The notes under the pieces were generated by a model. It was not told the DNA's origin. It saw nothing but the letters and a program-made list of their open reading frames with translations, and searched no databases. DNA of 64,000 bases, taken from Nostoc sp. TCL26-01 (GTDB lineage: Bacteria > Cyanobacteriota > Cyanobacteriia > Cyanobacteriales > Nostocaceae). How positions within the stretch are numbered: the stretch's first letter is position 1; each line of letters opens with the position of its first letter. The position numbers and the translations under genes are program-made. Positions 59,746 through 64,000 of this stretch are shown here, piece after piece. The DNA lies in assembly GCF_013393945.1 (NCBI RefSeq), contig NZ_CP040297.1:6290809-6354808 (forward strand). The letters run 5' to 3'.

Positions 59746-61857
59746 ATGAATTATCACATATCAGTTAAGTCAAATTTCACCTATTACAAAGTTGGAGGTA
59801 GTTTATCTTCCGAACATCCCAGCTATGTCAAGCGACAAGCTGATGAAGACTTGTATCAAGGCTTAAAAAATGGAGATTTTTGTTGTGTCTTTAATTCCCG
59901 ACAAATGGGAAAATCTAGCTTGCGAGTCCAAATTAGAAACAAGTTAGAAAGCGAAGGAATAAGATGCACCTCAATTGATATGACAACCATAGGTAGTTCT
60001 GATGCCTCTGCAGAAAGTTTTTATGCAGGTATCACGTTTGAATTGTGGTCTGGTTTTTTAGACAATATATCTGTTTTTTATTCTTGGTGGGAACAACAAA
60101 GAATTTTGCCACCTTTACAGCGATTGAGTCAATTCATTGAAAAAGTATTGCTAACACAACTATCAGAAAGTATTGTCATTTTTATTGATGAAATTGATAA
60201 CTTAATCAACAGAGAAACCAAAGATGAATTTTTAGAATTTATTCGTGCTTGCTACAACCAACGTGCTGATAAGCAAATATATAAGCGAGTAACATTTTGT
60301 TTATTGGGAGTAGTCACACCATCAGATTTAAAAGATCAACAAGGAATACCGTTTAATATTGGTAGAGCAATTGAGTTAACTGGATTTAAGTTAGAGGAAG
60401 TTCATCCAGCGCTAACTCAAGGACTAGTCGAAAAAGTGGATTTTCCAGAAGTAGTTATTCAGCAGATATTGTCTTGGACTAGTGGACAACCATTCCTCAC
60501 ACAAAAGTTGTGCAAACTAATTGTAGAAAAGACAGACAGTAGAACTCCGAATATCGATATACTAGTGCAGGAACATATTATTGAAAATTGGGAGTTTTAT
60601 GATGAACCAGAGCATTTGAGGACAATTAAAAATCGTCTGCTGATAGATCAAAAGCAAGCTAATAAGCGGTTAAAAGTTTATCAACAAATCTTGCAAAACT
60701 GCTCGATTGATGCTAGCAATGATGCTGAACAACTCGCATTACGATTATCAGGGTTAGTCGTAAAACACCAGGGAAAGATTAAAGTTTGTAATAAAATATA
60801 TGAAAATGTCTTTAATCAAAATTGGGTTGAGAGAAATTTAGCATCATTATCACAAGTGTTAGATGTAAATTCGGAATTAAAAACTCCCAATTTTTTAAGT
60901 TATGGTGTATTAGTACCCATAGCCATTATCTTAGTTGTCATCAGTTTAATATCATTAGGTGGTTCGTATATAGTTGTTGAGAGTGAACCTTGGAATCAGG
61001 CATATAATGAAAGTGGTATCGGCGCTCTACTAGAATGTATACGTGTTTGCTTTTTATTAACCTTAGAAGTATATGTGATTTGTTCCGAATTTAGTGAAGA
61101 TACTATGCAATTCCTGCAAGATAAAAAGTTTCATTTAAGACGTAAAATAACTTTCTATCTAGGATTTATATTTTTTCTACTTTTACTATTTCACCACTTG
61201 TGGTACGGGCCACATCAACTATTGGGAAATCGTCAAGTAACTGCTAATGAATATTTTCATCAATATTTACTACCCTATATATGGTATTTTCCTTATGCTT
61301 TTATTAACTTTATTATTATCGGTATTCCTTTATCTGGCTTCAGCATACACGTAGTTATAGAAGATTGTCATAAACTCAGGGTGAAAATCGAAAAATATCA
61401 AACCTATTTGGTGCAAATCACAAATACATCTTTTATTGCTTCTATTTTTCATGAAAATGAAATTAATCAACAGTTTAAACAAATATATTGGGATTTTTTA
61501 GAAAAGATTAAACGTCCAACAGATTTATTATTGGGCATTTTGATTCTAATTTATTTTGATGCCACATTAAGTAGAAGTACATTGTCAATTAGTGCCTATA
61601 TTTGGACGCAATTATTTTGTCTCTTTGGATTTCTTACTCCCGTCATTACATTGATTCTCTGGGGTTTAGTAGCATATCAGAAAAACTTAGAAGCAACTAT
61701 CGGTATTTTATTTAATTTAAATTTTAATTTTGAGATGATTGAGCATCAATATAGTACTTTCAATCTCTTAACGAAAGTTTTAATATCCAATTTTTTCTTT
61801 CGGATAATCTGTATACTAGTTGTTTTTCATATTGGTCAACTGATATGGAAAGCTTAA
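59746..61857 (+). CDS. AAA-like ATPase with multi-pass membrane C-terminus
   Basis: A 703-residue protein. Residues ~15-340 are an AAA-like domain homologous to the preceding gene: Walker A NSRQMGKSSLRVQI (50-63), Walker B VIFIDEIDNLINRETKDEFL (near 145), FNIGRAIELTGFKLEEVHPA, and SGQPFLTQKLCKLIVEK. It has no HTH at the start. From ~385 to 700 there are about six or seven hydrophobic segments (LVPIAIILVVISLISLGGSY, ITFYLGFIFFLLLLFHHLWY, IWYFPYAFINFIIIGIPLSG, LFCLFGFLTPVITLILWGLV), a large membrane domain of unknown type. A membrane-acting effector is plausible by analogy with STAND-type defence proteins; this is inference. Its stop overlaps the GNAT gene by 13 bp. Confidence 0.78.
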   Translation: MNYHISVKSNFTYYKVGGSLSSEHPSYVKRQADEDLYQGLKNGDFCCVFNSRQMGKSSLRVQIRNKLESEGIRCTSIDMTTIGSSDASAESFYAGITFELWSGFLDNISVFYSWWEQQRILPPLQRLSQFIEKVLLTQLSESIVIFIDEIDNLINRETKDEFLEFIRACYNQRADKQIYKRVTFCLLGVVTPSDLKDQQGIPFNIGRAIELTGFKLEEVHPALTQGLVEKVDFPEVVIQQILSWTSGQPFLTQKLCKLIVEKTDSRTPNIDILVQEHIIENWEFYDEPEHLRTIKNRLLIDQKQANKRLKVYQQILQNCSIDASNDAEQLALRLSGLVVKHQGKIKVCNKIYENVFNQNWVERNLASLSQVLDVNSELKTPNFLSYGVLVPIAIILVVISLISLGGSYIVVESEPWNQAYNESGIGALLECIRVCFLLTLEVYVICSEFSEDTMQFLQDKKFHLRRKITFYLGFIFFLLLLFHHLWYGPHQLLGNRQVTANEYFHQYLLPYIWYFPYAFINFIIIGIPLSGFSIHVVIEDCHKLRVKIEKYQTYLVQITNTSFIASIFHENEINQQFKQIYWDFLEKIKRPTDLLLGILILIYFDATLSRSTLSISAYIWTQLFCLFGFLTPVITLILWGLVAYQKNLEATIGILFNLNFNFEMIEHQYSTFNLLTKVLISNFFFRIICILVVFHIGQLIWKA

Positions 61858-62411
61858 TCTTTATGATGATTGAATTTATGTACAAAGTTTCTCGAAGAAA
61901 AGTTACCAAAGCTGAAGCAGAATTATTGGTGAGTCAGATTAAGCTAACACCTAATATTATGGGTTATTCCTTAAGAGAATGGCTCAAGGCAGAAAATATT
62001 ATGGTGGCTGAAGATGAAGACGGTAAACTGGTGGGTGCTTGTTTAAATTATGATTTTCAAGAAGATTGGCAGAAAATTGCGGCATTAATTGTATTTGAGG
62101 AGTTTCGCGGTAGAGGTATTGGCAAATTATTGTTTGAGGAATCATGCAAGGATGCTGTGAGTAGGAAGAAAAATATATATACAATTAGTGCTAATGAAAT
62201 TGTGATCAAAATGATGAGGGATTGGGATTTTATGATGTTTGATAGTTTATGGGAGATGCCGGAAATTATTAATCAATATAAACTGAGATTTTATTTACAT
62301 TCTTTTGTGTGGCTGATGAATTTTTATCGAATTCGAGAAATCATTAGAAAACTAATGGTTTATGAATACAATCCAAGCTTTGTTTTTGGGATTAGATATA
62401 TTCCCAGGTAA
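61845..62411 (+). CDS. GNAT-family acetyltransferase
   Basis: A 188-residue protein overlapping the previous gene by 13 bp. GNAT motifs: IMVAEDEDGKLVGACLNYDF, then IAALIVFEEFRGRGIGKLLF with the acetyl-CoA pyrophosphate loop RGRGIGK (near 88-94), and NIYTISANEIVIKMMRDWDF. The C-terminal ~45 residues (YLHSFVWLMNFYRIREIIRK) are aromatic and basic, and may touch the membrane. A later ATG (61878) is also possible. The overlap suggests coupled translation with the membrane ATPase, unusual for a housekeeping acetyltransferase. Substrate unknown. Confidence 0.75.
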   Translation: MESLIFMMIEFMYKVSRRKVTKAEAELLVSQIKLTPNIMGYSLREWLKAENIMVAEDEDGKLVGACLNYDFQEDWQKIAALIVFEEFRGRGIGKLLFEESCKDAVSRKKNIYTISANEIVIKMMRDWDFMMFDSLWEMPEIINQYKLRFYLHSFVWLMNFYRIREIIRKLMVYEYNPSFVFGIRYIPR

Positions 62412-62835
62412 GTGAGGTACAGAAGTAATGTTTCTCAACGCAGAGGGACGCGGAGGAAAGCGCAGCGAAAAGTTCTGTAGGCGGGTTTCCCGCCGTAGGA
62501 AACTTTTCAAGACAGAGGTACGCAGAGGTTTCCTCAGCAGATTAGGAAATGCTATGTGGGAATTCGATTTGATTTTTGAATAAAATTAAGTATTTGTGGT
62601 GGCATGGTAAGGCTAAAATCTTGCGAAAAAATTGTCGGTTGAGTGTAGCGGTAGCTTCACGCAACACCAAGATATACGTTGGGTTACGCAAAGCCTCCAA
62701 CGCCACTTGCTACAACGCGGGGAACCCGCGCAACGCAGTGGCTCCCCAACCTACTAATACTTACTTCCACGCCATACCAAATTTTCTGAATGTTATGCTA
62801 TATTAAACGTAGTCGTTATGAGTTTGTATAAGTAT
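62412..62835. repeat. dispersed-repeat spacer before NTRC
   Basis: No supported gene. It holds AACGCAGAGGGACGCGGAGG units (62438-62530), a hairpin with arms GAAAAGTT/AACTTTTC and inner GGCGGG/CCCGCC (62467-62508), the GGAATTCGATTTGATT element (62557-62580), and a GTAGCGGTAGCTTCACGCAA / AACGCGGGGAACCCGCGCAA repeat block (62640-62750). The NTRC promoter should be in the last ~70 bases. Confidence 0.7.
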
Positions 62836-64000
62836 ATGTCTAACCCGACTGTAGAAAACTTAGTCATTATCGGTTCTGGGCCGGCAGGGTATACAGCAGC
62901 TATTTATGCAGCAAGAGCAAACCTGAAACCTATTGTATTTGAAGGTTTCCAAGCCGGGGGTTTACCTGGGGGGCAACTCATGACAACAACAGAAGTCGAG
63001 AACTTTCCGGGGTTTCCCCAAGGTATTACGGGGCCGGAATTAATGGATAAGATGAAAGCGCAGGCGGAGCGCTGGGGGGCTGAGTTATATACTGAGGATG
63101 TGATTTCTGTAGATTTAAGTCAGCGTCCTTTTACTATCCGTTCGGAAGAAAGGGAAGTCAAAGCACACAGTATTATTATTGCCACTGGCGCGACAGCCAA
63201 GCGCTTGGGTTTACCGAGTGAACAGCAATTCTGGAGTCGGGGGATTTCGGCTTGTGCAATTTGTGATGGTGCAACGCCGATTTTTCACGGTGCAGAATTA
63301 GCGGTAATTGGTGCTGGTGACTCGGCGGCGGAAGAATCGATTTATCTGACTAAGTACGGCTCAAAAGTGAATTTGTTAGTGCGTTCTGAGAAGATGCGCG
63401 CTTCTAAAGCCATGCAAGACAGGGTTTTGAGCAATTCCAAAATCCAAGTCCATTGGAATACAGAAACCGTAGACATATACGGTGATGGTCACATGGAAGG
63501 GATAATAGTGCGTAACAACAAAACTGGAGAAGAAAGCAAACTGACAGCCAAGGGTTTATTTTACGCTATTGGTCACAAACCTAATACAGCCTTATTTCAA
63601 GGACAGCTAGAACTGGATGAAGTGGGTTATGTGGTGACTAAACCTGGTTCGCCTGAAACTAGTGTAGATGGTGTGTTTGCCGCCGGAGACGTACAAGACC
63701 ATGAATATCGCCAAGCAATTACAGCTGCGGGTAGTGGCTGTGCGGCGGCGTTGTTGTCAGAACGGTGGTTGTCGGCTAATGGTTTAATTCAAGAATTCCA
63801 TCAGCAACCGACTATTAATAATGAGCTAGAAACTCAACCTGTGGCTCAAAAGACGGAAGCAGAACAAGATGCAGAATTTAACTTGCAGGCAACCCGCCAT
63901 GAGGGAGGTTATGCTCTACGGAAATTATTCCATGAAAGCGATCGCCTGATCATTGTCAAATACACCGCCCCTGGTTGTGGCCCTTGTCATACCCTCAAAC
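62836..64000 (+). CDS. NADPH-thioredoxin reductase with thioredoxin domain (NTRC), 3' end missing
   Basis: Open to the right edge; 388 residues are visible. The FAD-binding GSGPAGYTAAIYAARANLKP, the redox pair CAICDG, the NADPH-binding GAGDSAAEESIYLTKYG and the second FAD motif GVFAAGDVQDHEYRQA are those of TrxB. After a linker rich in Gln/Glu (~330-350), the sequence RLIIVKYTAPGCGPCHTLK begins a C-terminal thioredoxin domain with the CGPC site, so this is the NTRC fusion found in cyanobacteria and plastids, which feeds 2-Cys peroxiredoxin. I start at ATG 62836 (MSNPTVENLVIIG); ATG 62818 would add six residues. The thioredoxin domain is cut by the window end. Confidence 0.92.
   Translation, partial: MSNPTVENLVIIGSGPAGYTAAIYAARANLKPIVFEGFQAGGLPGGQLMTTTEVENFPGFPQGITGPELMDKMKAQAERWGAELYTEDVISVDLSQRPFTIRSEEREVKAHSIIIATGATAKRLGLPSEQQFWSRGISACAICDGATPIFHGAELAVIGAGDSAAEESIYLTKYGSKVNLLVRSEKMRASKAMQDRVLSNSKIQVHWNTETVDIYGDGHMEGIIVRNNKTGEESKLTAKGLFYAIGHKPNTALFQGQLELDEVGYVVTKPGSPETSVDGVFAAGDVQDHEYRQAITAAGSGCAAALLSERWLSANGLIQEFHQQPTINNELETQPVAQKTEAEQDAEFNLQATRHEGGYALRKLFHESDRLIIVKYTAPGCGPCHTLK

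Noticed and set aside
62576..62806. 76-codon frame before NTRC
   Set aside because: It lies across known types of dispersed repeats, has no ribosome-binding site and no protein-like pattern.

Overview
The window reads as chromosome of a filamentous, probably heterocyst-forming, nitrogen-fixing cyanobacterium of the Anabaena/Nostoc group. Evidence: psaA-psaB, a second-type nitrogenase iron protein with NifE/NifN-like partners, a cyanobacterial lactate/glycolate-type oxidase, an NTRC-type thioredoxin reductase at the right edge, dozens of copies of the HIP1 octamer GCGATCGC, and intergenic short tandem repeats (TGACTAT/TGACCAA heptamers and related 'ACTCCCTC' and 'GGGGACT' arrays) typical of Nostocales. 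The exact species cannot be fixed from the sequence alone.

Layout. 1-3.0 kb: 3' part of a large repeat protein built of nine to ten 69-residue units, open at the left edge, probably a conflict/defence-type protein. 3.0-7.3 kb: two J-domain/TPR proteins, a secreted protein, a helix-hairpin-helix protein, a TM2 protein and a DUF1825 protein. 7.4-12.6 kb: housekeeping genes (class A penicillin-binding protein, tyrS, pyrF, tRNA-Leu). 12.6-22 kb: alpha-hydroxy-acid oxidase, HigBA toxin-antitoxin, an Orn/Lys/Arg decarboxylase, ychF, a Uma2 protein, a GCS2-like ligase, aroA. 22-29.5 kb: hisS of an unusual type, then an alternative-nitrogenase accessory island: an XRE/periplasmic-binding-domain repressor (VnfR-like), an inverted-repeat operator, a VnfH/NifH2-type iron protein, and NifE- and NifN-like scaffold genes, without structural D, G or K genes. 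29.5-33.5 kb: NHL/thioredoxin protein, glutaminase, a proline-rich lipoprotein. 34-38.7 kb: psaA-psaB with a terminator, followed by a free-standing LAGLIDADG homing endonuclease. 39-41 kb: an orphan Imm1-type immunity protein and a two-gene cassette (DUF433 fusion plus a Cys/His protein) flanked by 40-bp direct repeats. 41-56 kb: two large RTX-type secreted proteins (Calx-beta/beta-helix and a subtilase), prolyl oligopeptidase, a CPA2 antiporter with universal-stress domain, mtnA, an Rpn/DUF4351-type protein and a 69-bp HIP1-bearing tandem array. 56-62.4 kb: a putative NTPase-centred conflict cluster (HTH-TPR protein, tiny acidic ORF, HTH-AAA ATPase, AAA ATPase with a multi-TM C-terminus, GNAT). 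62.8-64 kb: start of an NTRC thioredoxin reductase, cut by the right edge.

Best candidates for undescribed biology are (i) the direct-repeat-flanked two-gene cassette at 40.07-41.13 kb, (ii) the HTH-AAA / AAA-TM / GNAT cluster at 56-62 kb with its tiny acidic ORF, (iii) the alternative-nitrogenase H-E-N island with a conspicuous operator and an orphan ribosome-binding site followed by a two-codon ORF, and (iv) the recently amplified 69-residue repeats at the left edge. No CRISPR array, rRNA, transposase or phage structural gene was seen.
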